Part shown: positions 6,218 through 13,618 of the stretch, one piece after another | How positions within the stretch are numbered: the first letter of the stretch is position 1 | Layout of the letters: each line of letters starts with the position of its first letter | IMG/VR virus record: IMGVR_UViG_3300025141_008672 | Coordinates: 1 to 20,639 of that record | Strand: one strand, 5' to 3' | DNA length: 20,639 bases | Source of the DNA: a virus | The notes under the pieces: model-generated | What the model saw: only the letters and a program-made list of their open reading frames with translations | The model's database searches: none | What the model was told of the DNA's origin: nothing | Translations under genes and position numbers: made by a program

Positions 6218-7156
6218 TTAATAATTTATTATTAGATTTGAATTGATTTGATGATGATCCTCACCATCATCAATAACATTACTAGTTGTTTTTGACGACC
6301 AATTTCTTACTAACTCCCCTATTCGACCTGCAGGAGCAAAACCATTTTCTCCAAAATTTCCATATTGTTCCATAAAAGACATCCAACGATTATCCCCTTC
6401 TTTTTTCCAATATTGTGCTGCTGCATAAATCCAAGGCAAGTCTTGATATGCTTCAGGAAGCAATGGCATTTGCCCAATTGTGTAAGTATTTGATTGACCT
6501 GACCAACCTGCATTACTATATAAGGTTTCTAAGGCTAAACTTGTTGTTGTTGAAACACTGTTTATCTTATACCAAAAATTATCCCCTGAGTTTGTACCAG
6601 TCAAGGTTTGGTCTACTTTAATATAATATCCATCCATTTGCCTTGACCAGCTCGTACCGCTACCAGTCACTGTTGCTGCTACTGTTGTATTAGTCATTGC
6701 CGAAATTGTACCTGTTGTATAATCTGCATTTTCTAAATCAACAACCCTTTGTTTATATATATATTCAATAGCAGACGCTGTTGTTGTTGCAGGCGTTGGA
6801 TAAAGTAATAACCTATTATTAAATACAAAATACCATTCAGGTATATCTTGCTCATAAGAAACATAATTTAAAGAATCCCAATGTTCTTGGTTAGGGGATA
6901 GTCTAGGAGAGTAACGCACACTATCAATGGTTACTGAAACACTACGGATCTGATCGACATTATATGGTATTCTATACTCTTGAGTAGATGCTGTGGTTGT
7001 AAGCTTTTTAGAAGCTTCTAAAAAAGGCCAGTCCTTAAAAGTAATAATGGAACGATAACTATCATTTGCCATTTGATCCCCAAAAAGAAGATTAGCTGCA
7101 CTAGTATTCTTTGTTAGAGTTCCGTATAAATTTCTACCCTCTGTATACGATTTCAT
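6218..7156 (-). CDS. Putative head-tail adaptor / connector protein with inserted beta domain
   Basis: A 312-residue protein. The N-terminal part (about 1-140) has a helical start, then LFGDQMANDSYRSIITFKDW and a beta-rich segment with YRIPYNVDQIRSVSV and LLLYPTP. This is the look of podovirus adaptor or tail-tubular proteins that bridge the portal ring and the tail. Residues about 147-228 (GTISAMTNTTVAATVTGSGT through NTYTIG) look like an inserted beta-sandwich of a type common in phage connectors. A helical C-terminus returns with LPEAYQDLPWIYAAAQYW and KKEGDNRW. It lies between the tail stabilisation-like gene, a small fibre-like gene and the ejection genes, as expected for a neck component. 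The specific P22 gp4 equivalence is inferred, not shown. Confidence 0.6.
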   Translation of the reverse strand: MKSYTEGRNLYGTLTKNTSAANLLFGDQMANDSYRSIITFKDWPFLEASKKLTTTASTQEYRIPYNVDQIRSVSVTIDSVRYSPRLSPNQEHWDSLNYVSYEQDIPEWYFVFNNRLLLYPTPATTTASAIEYIYKQRVVDLENADYTTGTISAMTNTTVAATVTGSGTSWSRQMDGYYIKVDQTLTGTNSGDNFWYKINSVSTTTSLALETLYSNAGWSGQSNTYTIGQMPLLPEAYQDLPWIYAAAQYWKKEGDNRWMSFMEQYGNFGENGFAPAGRIGELVRNWSSKTTSNVIDDGEDHHQINSNLIINY

Positions 7157-7178
7157 AGGCGTTTATAATTAATTATAT

Positions 7179-7688
7179 TTATTGTACCACGATTAGCTCT
7201 ATTTTTACAGTAACATTTGCGACAGATGTTAAAGTTCCAGTGTCTTTTAGTGCTAACCTATCACCTTTTGCAAAAGTCCTATCTGCCAACGTTGTTGTCA
7301 ATACTCCATCCTGAACTTCATTTATTGTAGCCTTCAAAGATATATCTGTATCAAGAACTTCATTTCCTGCCCCTAAAGCCTCTCCATCTTCCAACTTCTC
7401 AAGATTTAGTACTACCGAACCGCCTGAGGTACCTGCTGTTTGATGAACTTCTTGAAAGCCTGTAATAACACATTTAATCGGTACAATAAAGAAAACACCA
7501 TAATTTGCAGCAGTTGCCGCATCTGTACCATAAATTGTATGATGAATATAAAGCTTTTTTTGTGTAATGTCTTCAAAGTTTACCAAAAGGGAATTATAAC
7601 CATTATGAGTATGGTTTTCTCTTGCAGTGTCTTTTTGTGAGGCTTCAAGCCTTTCTATTCTTTGTATAAGATTCTTTTCATTTATCAT
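7179..7688 (-). CDS. Small fibre-like or tail-tip protein with HTH metal motif
   Basis: A 169-residue protein. Residues 1-24 form a short coiled coil (IQRIERLEASQ), followed by ENHTHNG (H26 and H28) and then a beta-rich domain to the end. A short coiled coil followed by an HxH is common in trimeric phage fibre and spike proteins, where three HxH copies can hold a metal ion; here that is inference. The ATG (7688-7686) overlaps the TGA stop of the upstream gene (7687-7685) in an ATGA junction, so translation is probably coupled. No enzyme motif is visible. Confidence 0.5.
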   Translation of the reverse strand: MINEKNLIQRIERLEASQKDTARENHTHNGYNSLLVNFEDITQKKLYIHHTIYGTDAATAANYGVFFIVPIKCVITGFQEVHQTAGTSGGSVVLNLEKLEDGEALGAGNEVLDTDISLKATINEVQDGVLTTTLADRTFAKGDRLALKDTGTLTSVANVTVKIELIVVQ

Positions 7689-9439
7689 GGGTAAAATCTT
7701 ATTACTAAAAGTTCTAAATCATTTGCTTGTTGTGTAGTCTCCCCCATCTCAACTTGAATCTGTATATTTTCTAAATCAATCAACCCAATATCTTCAGTTG
7801 TAAATACGTTTTGACTCCCGATTAAATTATATGTATCAAGAGTAGTAAAAGAATCACTAAAAGCTGTTCTATAACTAATCCGTATATTTCCACTTGAAGC
7901 TGCTTCTGTTAAAACACATTCCATCCTCGAAAAAGTCGCTTTTGATATATTGTCAGATAGTTGATAAAAAGGACTTTGTATTATTGCATCATACGGAGCA
8001 ACTAACTTGCTTCCATGCAAATCAGATAAAAATTTATCAGCTCCGCCACTATAACCAAATCTATAAAGCTGATCTTTTGCATATATAGCAGTTGCATTTG
8101 CATCCCCAGATGATGGAACCTGCTCAATTACAAGCCTACCATCTAAAAACAGTCTCCATAAACCACTATATTCAGTATTAAAAGTAGACTCTACACCAAA
8201 CAGTATTGAATTATTTAACTGTGCTAATCCACCCCAAGCAACTATATTACTAGCTGTTTCAATACCTTTATCGACCAAATAATCTGGCAACTTTTTAAAC
8301 AAACTTGCATACGTCCCTTCAGTTACATAAATTCCACCAAGTTCACCAGCCAATATATAAACAGAACCACCAACATTAATTATTTTTGATATTTCAGATT
8401 CAGGAACTTCAATAGGTATATTAAAAGAATTACTAATTCTATCCCAAGGATAAATCTTGTTTGTATTACTACTACCAACCATTAAATATGTGCCTTGCTC
8501 TGCTAAACATTGTGCATTTTCTCTAACTGGTAAATCAAGAGCCTGATTATTATATGTATAAGTTGAACCTGTACCAGGAGCAAACGTCGAACCTGCTGCT
8601 TCTATTATGCTTCCAACATATCTATCATCACAAAAATAGATTGCATCATCTTGTCCAACAATCGCCTCATGGCTATTTGTTGAACCTGTTGATGTATTCA
8701 GAGCATTCCATGAATTTGACCACGTCAAAGCCTCTAAAGTTGCTGTAGAGCCTACATCCATCACGTCAATCGTTGCATCACGAAAAACAAATAACCATTC
8801 TTTTGTGGTACTCGTAAAAGATGTTATCGCAAGCCCCCTACCATTCCCATTTGAAACACCAGAAGCAGGAGTATCAAGGGCTGAGTTATGTAATAGAAAC
8901 ATTGCCGAATTATCCTCAAACCAAACACGACCTTTTGAACATGTGTAAAATCTCCTAGAATCACCTGCATTTCCTACAATATGCCTAATTGTTCCTGGTG
9001 TAGCTTGGTTTACTGTATGAACACCACTTCCAGCACTTGTTATATTAATAACTGTTCCTGCCGCAGTACCAGCACTATTCTTGTAACTTGTACAAACCTG
9101 AAAAGTTGTGTTAGTAACTTTATATAAAAAATACATCGTACCAGTCGCTAATCCTGCAGGCAATGTTCCTGTTGTTGTAAAATAAACTGCTGTTCCCGAA
9201 TAATTAAGGGCATCAGATTCAACGTTTGCCGATGTTGTACAAATATCAGTGCCTACACCTGCTGTAAATGTTTGAGTTGTAACAGTCCTAAAAAGTGGAC
9301 CTGGTCTTTTATTCAACCGAACTGATCCCTTTATAGCATCAATGTTTACATTCTTAAACAAACCAAACCCAAGATGCGGAGAATCTGCTATCCCAGTTTG
9401 CCAATCGTTTATTATTAATGGTGACTGATTGCTACTCAT
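7685..9439 (-). CDS. Tail/packaged-DNA stabilisation protein (P22 gp10-like)
   Basis: A 584-residue beta-rich protein. The N-terminus (DWQTGIADSPHLGFG, then FKNVNIDAIKGSVRLNKRPG) is typical of gp10-like proteins that plug the short tail below the adaptor. Residues about 53-147 look like an inserted module (GTLPAGLATGTMYFLYKV and TFQV) often found spliced into phage structural proteins. The remainder (about 150-500) has repeated WLFVFRD, AIYFCDDRYV, TYLMVGSS, SVYILAGE and WRLFLDG units, suggesting a beta-propeller. The gene ends TGA followed directly by an in-frame TAA, and the next gene starts inside this stop. Family assignment rests on N-terminus, size and position. Confidence 0.65.
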   Translation of the reverse strand: MSSNQSPLIINDWQTGIADSPHLGFGLFKNVNIDAIKGSVRLNKRPGPLFRTVTTQTFTAGVGTDICTTSANVESDALNYSGTAVYFTTTGTLPAGLATGTMYFLYKVTNTTFQVCTSYKNSAGTAAGTVINITSAGSGVHTVNQATPGTIRHIVGNAGDSRRFYTCSKGRVWFEDNSAMFLLHNSALDTPASGVSNGNGRGLAITSFTSTTKEWLFVFRDATIDVMDVGSTATLEALTWSNSWNALNTSTGSTNSHEAIVGQDDAIYFCDDRYVGSIIEAAGSTFAPGTGSTYTYNNQALDLPVRENAQCLAEQGTYLMVGSSNTNKIYPWDRISNSFNIPIEVPESEISKIINVGGSVYILAGELGGIYVTEGTYASLFKKLPDYLVDKGIETASNIVAWGGLAQLNNSILFGVESTFNTEYSGLWRLFLDGRLVIEQVPSSGDANATAIYAKDQLYRFGYSGGADKFLSDLHGSKLVAPYDAIIQSPFYQLSDNISKATFSRMECVLTEAASSGNIRISYRTAFSDSFTTLDTYNLIGSQNVFTTEDIGLIDLENIQIQVEMGETTQQANDLELLVIRFYP

Positions 9440-9444
9440 AGCTT

Positions 9445-9885
9445 TTATTTTTTATCTATTAAAGCATCAAATAAATCTAAACATTCTAATGACATTGAAG
9501 GCATTGTTTCTCTTTGCGAACTAGATGAATAATACTTTATAGCCTCAATCATTCTATCCGAAAACTCTAGTTCTTTTTCACTTGATCGCTCTTGCAATAC
9601 CTTCTTTCTTGGTTTTGATGATAACCATTCATCATATTTAATCCATTCAAATAAATCAGAAGGAATTTCATCGTTATCTTTCAAACCAGCATCCTTTACT
9701 TCTTTCATATCAATCACACAAACCTCTAAATCTGATAATAATAATTTATTTGCTTCTAAAACCCCTCTTTGATGATCTCTATGAAATGCTGTTCTAACAA
9801 CTGCCCGCCCCTTTTCATTTACCTGATCAGTATACTTTAGAATTTCTAATAAGATTTTTTTTAGTTCTACGTTTTTAACTTTCAT
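9445..9885 (-). CDS. Hypothetical helical protein
   Basis: A 146-residue, mostly helical, charged protein with no signal peptide, no membrane span and no motif I recognise. The first helix (VELKKILLEILKYTDQV) is amphipathic. The middle has DLFEWIKYDEWL and the C-terminus SLECLDLFDALIDKK. It sits 5 bases before the tail stabilisation-like gene and 19 bases after the short tagged fibre gene. By position it could be a small neck protein or an assembly chaperone, but nothing in the sequence decides. Confidence 0.6.
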   Translation of the reverse strand: MKVKNVELKKILLEILKYTDQVNEKGRAVVRTAFHRDHQRGVLEANKLLLSDLEVCVIDMKEVKDAGLKDNDEIPSDLFEWIKYDEWLSSKPRKKVLQERSSEKELEFSDRMIEAIKYYSSSSQRETMPSMSLECLDLFDALIDKK

Positions 9886-9904
9886 TTTATTTGTCTATTT
9901 TTTA

Positions 9905-10339
9905 TTAGATTTCGTACCACTTCTTTGTGTCAGTTGTCATTAATTTGAAAACCTTTGTATCCCCAATTGATACAGATTCATCTGCTCCAGCCTTTAAAAA
10001 CATTACAGTCTCAGATGTTCCCATACCATGATTATTCTTCAAAGTCAAAGAAGCTCCAAATACTAAAGTTATCACTGCACCATCTGACAGCCCCGTTGAA
10101 ATAATTCCAGATATTGTAGTTGTACCAGTAACACGAAATGAATCACCATCTGAACCTAATGCTAAATCAGTTGCACTCGCAATATCTGCCCCCTGTGTAT
10201 CTATAGCTTGACTATCTGATGTAACTAGAAGTCTATGGGTAACTGGATCAGCCCATAAAACAACTGGCGTTGTTTGGTCAACGTTTGAAACAGCCATTAA
10301 GGTTGGTATTCGATTATTATCTCTTTTTGCATCTGCCAT
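9905..10339 (-). CDS. Short tagged fibre/decoration protein (N-tag plus C-terminal beta domain)
   Basis: A 144-residue protein in two parts. Residues 1-40 carry the module MADAKRDNNRIPTLMAVS, TPVVLWADP, THRLLV, which recurs at the start of the proteins at 12193-13338 and 13342-13617. Residues about 50-144 (ASATDLALGSDGDSFRVTGT onward) match the C-terminal domain of the 12193-13338 protein, sharing the LxLGxDGxxFxxTGTTxI pattern. It looks like the long protein with its middle removed. Such beta domains are common in phage fibres and head decorations. I infer that the N-module docks to the virion and the C-domain is exposed. It lies just upstream of the neck genes. The exact role is unknown. 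Confidence 0.6.
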   Translation of the reverse strand: MADAKRDNNRIPTLMAVSNVDQTTPVVLWADPVTHRLLVTSDSQAIDTQGADIASATDLALGSDGDSFRVTGTTTISGIISTGLSDGAVITLVFGASLTLKNNHGMGTSETVMFLKAGADESVSIGDTKVFKLMTTDTKKWYEI

Positions 10340-10373
10340 GTTTATAATGTTTATCTACTTAGCATATAAAGCT

Positions 10374-10805
10374 TTATAGCAAATTAATTAATTTTGGAGC
10401 GACAAGAAACATTAATCTTATAAATTCTCCAAGTATCACAGCACCAACCCCAAAAGCAATACGCTTTTGTGTTGTTATATGCTGATCTACTATTTTAATT
10501 TTATTTTCATATTCTATCTTAGTCACATACTCCTCTTTTATCATCGTTTTTATAGATGTTATTTGAGTATCAATATATGAAGATAAAGTATTTACACTGT
10601 TAGTAATAATTCTTTGATAATCCTTCGGGTGGTTTTGAACTTCATTCATAATATCATCCAACCTTTTATCCATCTCTTTCTTACGAATAGAATATTCCTT
10701 ATTTCTTTCTTTTTCTTTCTTTTCTAACATCATTAGCAAATTATTCTCATGTTTAAGAAGTGCAATTTCCATATCTTTTTTTGTAGCGTTACACTCTTTC
10801 TGCAT
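10374..10805 (-). CDS. Coiled-coil protein with C-terminal membrane span
   Basis: A 143-residue protein. Residues about 8-58 are a strongly charged coiled coil (LLKHENNLLMMLEKKEKERN, then RKKEMDKRLDDIMNEV). A second helical stretch runs about 62-112 (with YVTKIEYENKIKI). A single hydrophobic span lies at about 116-142 (FGVGAVILGEFIRLMFLVAP), with two or three residues after it. Small coil-plus-span proteins such as the XhlA type assist lysis, and similar proteins occur in many phage late regions. Here it is 9 kb from the endolysin, among fibre and head genes, so a lysis role is uncertain. It begins 2 bases after the preceding gene. Confidence 0.6.
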   Translation of the reverse strand: MQKECNATKKDMEIALLKHENNLLMMLEKKEKERNKEYSIRKKEMDKRLDDIMNEVQNHPKDYQRIITNSVNTLSSYIDTQITSIKTMIKEEYVTKIEYENKIKIVDQHITTQKRIAFGVGAVILGEFIRLMFLVAPKLINLL

Positions 10806-10807
10806 TT

Positions 10808-11077
10808 TTATAATGTTTTTAATTTTGTTAAATTCGCTTCCGCTATGTCATACTCCTTTTTTAATCTATCCTTCTCAGCTTTTAGCTCAGCAGTGCTTTT
10901 AGCCTTGTACAGCTTTTTTAATTCTTGCATTCTTCTTTTTTCTTGAGTCAATTCCTCAAGTGTCATTTCTCGAACAATAATCTTTTTTGCTGTTACTGCA
11001 TTAAGTGCAGCCCCTTGAATAGCTGCAATAGCTTCTGCTTCCGTTTGATAAAAAGCTTCTAATACTTTTTTAGACAT
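10808..11077 (-). CDS. Small coiled-coil protein
   Basis: An 89-residue helical protein. The first 37 residues are alanine-rich (AEAIAAIQGAALNAVTAKKI). Residues about 38-89 form a long charged coiled coil (LEELTQEKRRMQELKKLYKA, then ELKAEKDRLKKEYDIAEANL). No membrane span or known motif. It begins 1 base after the stop of the 98-residue gene and ends 2 bases before the next, so the three small helical genes form one translational block. Function unknown; an assembly chaperone or fibre-trimerisation helper is possible. Confidence 0.55.
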   Translation of the reverse strand: MSKKVLEAFYQTEAEAIAAIQGAALNAVTAKKIIVREMTLEELTQEKRRMQELKKLYKAKSTAELKAEKDRLKKEYDIAEANLTKLKTL

Positions 11078-11078
11078 A

Positions 11079-11375
11079 TTATTTGATTTTACTTAATAAA
11101 CTCTTGTTTATTTTATCCATATCCACATCAAAACCTTCTGTCATCATAGCATCAACCTCTTTGAGCACCTTAGACATATCCTTACCCTTTTCTTTCTGCA
11201 TCTTACCTAATTCATATTTAGCAAAAGATACGTCATAAGTAATACTATCTAAATAATCAATAGCCTTTCTAATACCCAAAAACTCTCCCAAATTTTCAGC
11301 CTTTGATTTATCTAATGTTTTTAACTTAACAGCCATTTGTTGAATCTCTTTATATGTTAGCTTTTTTATTGACAT
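11079..11375 (-). CDS. Small helical hypothetical protein
   Basis: A 98-residue, lysine-rich, all-helical protein (KKLTYKEIQQMAVKLKTLDK at 4-23, then LGEFLGIRKAIDYLDSI and KVLKEVDAMMTEGFDVDMDK). No known domain, no membrane span. It is translated just after the beta-rich 11385-12182 gene, with 9 bases between them, and is followed 1 base later by the coiled-coil gene. Unknown function. The tight spacing and consistent A-rich leader support a real gene. Confidence 0.55.
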   Translation of the reverse strand: MSIKKLTYKEIQQMAVKLKTLDKSKAENLGEFLGIRKAIDYLDSITYDVSFAKYELGKMQKEKGKDMSKVLKEVDAMMTEGFDVDMDKINKSLLSKIK

Positions 11376-11384
11376 AGTTTTAAA

Positions 11385-12182
11385 TTACATTTGCTTAATA
11401 AAGACAAAGCTCCAATCAGCTGCCATAACGGGGCTGTTTACGATCGCATATCCATGCAACTCATAATCATTGTCAGAACTAGGAGAAAGTACTGCAAAGG
11501 CATTTGGCTGGTCCCCTGTTGTTGCCCAGTTACAGTCACCAGAACCACGAATAGCTGTTGTTACCTCCGCTGTACCATCAACGTCATACCACATAAACTC
11601 TGCAAGATCATTTCCAGCGTCACCGATACGCAATCCTGTGGTGACCTCATAATCATATCCACCTGTTAATGTAATACGCCCTATGTTAGTAGTTGTATCT
11701 AATGATATCAAACTTAAACCTGAAGCCTCTGCAACAACAGTATTAAACTCAATTCTTGTATCTACTGCTATTGAATCATTTGAAGATGAACGACCTATCA
11801 GCATCCAATCCTTTGCTGTTGCACCTGTAATATCAGGAGCTTGTTCAAACCATGTCCCATCAACAGTACAAAAGAAAATAGCTGTTTTTAAGGTTGACAA
11901 AGTCATTGATGTATCAATCCCTTGACCCAATGTTTCACCACTAGCAGGAAATATCTGCAATGTTTTTGCACCGTCATTCTGAACTGTACAATATGTACCA
12001 GCAATAGCGGCTGGTAATGTAACTACATCATTATTATTAGCACATACAGAAATTTGATTGATACATGCAGTCAAAGGCTGTTGTCCTTGAGTTTGTGTTG
12101 TAGAAGCTGTTATTCCATTAGTATATGCAATTGCAGGGCTCCCATTAGTTGTTTTATAAACCTTTCCTGTTATTTTTCCCAT
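11385..12182 (-). CDS. Two-domain beta-rich head/fibre protein, C-terminal C1q/TNF-like
   Basis: Start placed at 12182 (MGKITGKVYK), 10 bases after the upstream stop and behind an ATAAAAAC leader. A longer frame to 12245 would overlap the upstream gene by about 50 bases and begins with implausible sequence. The 265-residue product has a first beta domain at about 32-112 (VVTLPAAIAGTYCTVQNDGA, TLQIFPASG), a repeat-like fold frequent in phage appendages. A second domain at about 143-264 has FNTVV, ITLTGGYDYEV and a C-terminal DWSFVFIKQM, an arrangement resembling C1q/TNF jelly rolls of receptor-binding tips. No catalytic residues. It probably decorates the head or contacts the cell; structural prediction would settle the second domain. 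Confidence 0.6.
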   Translation of the reverse strand: MGKITGKVYKTTNGSPAIAYTNGITASTTQTQGQQPLTACINQISVCANNNDVVTLPAAIAGTYCTVQNDGAKTLQIFPASGETLGQGIDTSMTLSTLKTAIFFCTVDGTWFEQAPDITGATAKDWMLIGRSSSNDSIAVDTRIEFNTVVAEASGLSLISLDTTTNIGRITLTGGYDYEVTTGLRIGDAGNDLAEFMWYDVDGTAEVTTAIRGSGDCNWATTGDQPNAFAVLSPSSDNDYELHGYAIVNSPVMAADWSFVFIKQM

Positions 12183-12192
12183 GTTTTTATAA

Positions 12193-13338
12193 TTAAGGAG
12201 TAAAGAATGGAGTTGTTTTAAAATTTGTACCATTATAAACCACATGCAAGATAGAACCTGCCGCAGAGGTATATGTACTTGAAGTATCTATCAATATTTC
12301 TGCTGTTCCAGCTCCACCTGATGTATTATGATTTACATCCAATATACCTGCAAATTCTAAAAAGAAATCCGTTCCAGCTTCCCAACCTGCAGTTGTTATA
12401 GCATTAATATTTGTTGTTCCCGTAATAATAAAATAGTTCCCATCTTCTCCAAGTGTTAAGTCTCCTGCACTAGCTACATTTGCACCTTTTGCTTGTTTTA
12501 ATCGAATACCATCCATTTTAAATCCACCAGTTGCAGCACCTGCTATAAAATCGCTTGTATCATGTTCAAAGTATCCATACTGTGTATTATCCGAATCTGG
12601 ATCAGTTGCAGAAAATATATTTAAACGTGGATTTGTTGCTTTTGTATCTCTATCATGGTCCTTTAAAACATTATCTCCTGAAATAATATTGACTTGGTGA
12701 TTCCCATGACCATCTAAAGAACCAGCAACCAAACTCATTCCTTGATCTGTACCATAAATAATTCCTGCACGTGTTGCCGCAGTACCAGAAAACTGTAATC
12801 CACTACTAACTCCAATCCCTACCCAGATAGAAGAATTTAATACTCTAACTTGAGCATCAGCATACAAATTCCCATCAACTTCCAATTGACCTGTTATATA
12901 AGCATCATCCCCATCTTCTGAAGCAATAGAACCCGGAGTACCAGTTCCAAAACAATGAGCTCCTGAACCTGATATATACCTAGGTCGTGTACCATCATGA
13001 TACAAACGAATCGTATCACCTGCCGCATCTCCATAGATAACTAAAGATGCTTGAGTTATTCCATCTAAAATCCCCAAATCCGTACTTCCAATTATAGATT
13101 CACGACCAACCATCAAAACAGGAACGTTTGTTGCATCACCATCTGGCAATAAAACTTTTAACATACCTGCATTTGCATCTGTTGTATCAAAAACAATATC
13201 TGCTGGAGAAAATGTATTTGCTACCAATAGCCTATGAGTTGTTGGATCAGCCCATAGTCGAACAGGCGTTTCCCCGTCTACGCTAGAAACAGCGATTAAA
13301 CTAGGTACTCTATTATCATCATGTTTTGCATTTGCCAT
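12193..13338 (-). CDS. Long tagged fibre protein (N-tag, beta shaft, C-terminal domain)
   Basis: A 381-residue protein. Residues 1-41 carry the shared tag (MANAKHDDNRVPSLIAVSSV, then TPVRLWADP and THRLLV). Residues about 50-284 are beta-rich and repetitive in style, with Gly, Asp and Thr turns (DATNVPVLMVG, ASLVIYGD, YITGQLEVDGNLYADAQVRV, GHGNHQVNIISGD), as in a fibre shaft. Residues 285-381 (ASAGDLTLGEDGNYFIITGT onward) match the C-terminal domain of the 9905-10339 protein. It lies 3 bases after the tag-only gene and 10 before the two-domain beta protein. I infer a virion appendage assembled through the tag. No enzymatic motif is visible. Confidence 0.65.
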   Translation of the reverse strand: MANAKHDDNRVPSLIAVSSVDGETPVRLWADPTTHRLLVANTFSPADIVFDTTDANAGMLKVLLPDGDATNVPVLMVGRESIIGSTDLGILDGITQASLVIYGDAAGDTIRLYHDGTRPRYISGSGAHCFGTGTPGSIASEDGDDAYITGQLEVDGNLYADAQVRVLNSSIWVGIGVSSGLQFSGTAATRAGIIYGTDQGMSLVAGSLDGHGNHQVNIISGDNVLKDHDRDTKATNPRLNIFSATDPDSDNTQYGYFEHDTSDFIAGAATGGFKMDGIRLKQAKGANVASAGDLTLGEDGNYFIITGTTNINAITTAGWEAGTDFFLEFAGILDVNHNTSGGAGTAEILIDTSSTYTSAAGSILHVVYNGTNFKTTPFFTP

Positions 13339-13341
13339 ATT

Positions 13342-13617
13342 TTATGTTGAATCAACTAATAAATCCCCCAATGAATTTACATATAATTGCACTGGAGTTT
13401 CTCCATCTGTACTTGAAACAGCCATCATTGTCGGAACGTTATTATCATCTCGTAAAGCATTGTCATCAGTATTGAAATCACTTCCCGACGTTCCATTTGC
13501 AACGTTTAGTATATTTGTTGTTGGGACCGCTGTTATCTCTTTAATAGTAGAACCATCTGTATTTAACAACCCTATTGCAACTGGAACACCGTTGCCATCT
13601 CGATTTGCATCTGCCAT
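13342..13617 (-). CDS. Tag-only protein with two copies of the shared N-terminal module
   Basis: A 91-residue protein that is almost nothing but the shared module. A diverged first copy at 1-42 (MADANRDGNGVPVAIGLLNT, DGSTI, TTNILNVA) is followed by a better conserved second copy at 53-90 (ALRDDNNVPTMMAVSSTDGE, TPVQLYV, GDLLVD). No other domain. It is the first of the tagged proteins in transcription order, 1 base after the coiled-coil gene and 3 bases before the long tagged fibre gene. It could be an adaptor, a competitor that caps unused docking sites, or a reduced fibre. The role is not known. Confidence 0.6.
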   Translation of the reverse strand: MADANRDGNGVPVAIGLLNTDGSTIKEITAVPTTNILNVANGTSGSDFNTDDNALRDDNNVPTMMAVSSTDGETPVQLYVNSLGDLLVDST

Positions 13618-13618
13618 A

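Noticed and set aside
12183-12245. Upstream in-frame start for the two-domain beta protein
   Set aside because: It would overlap the long fibre gene by 53 bases and adds atypical hydrophobic residues. The ATG at 12182 follows an ATAAAAAC leader.
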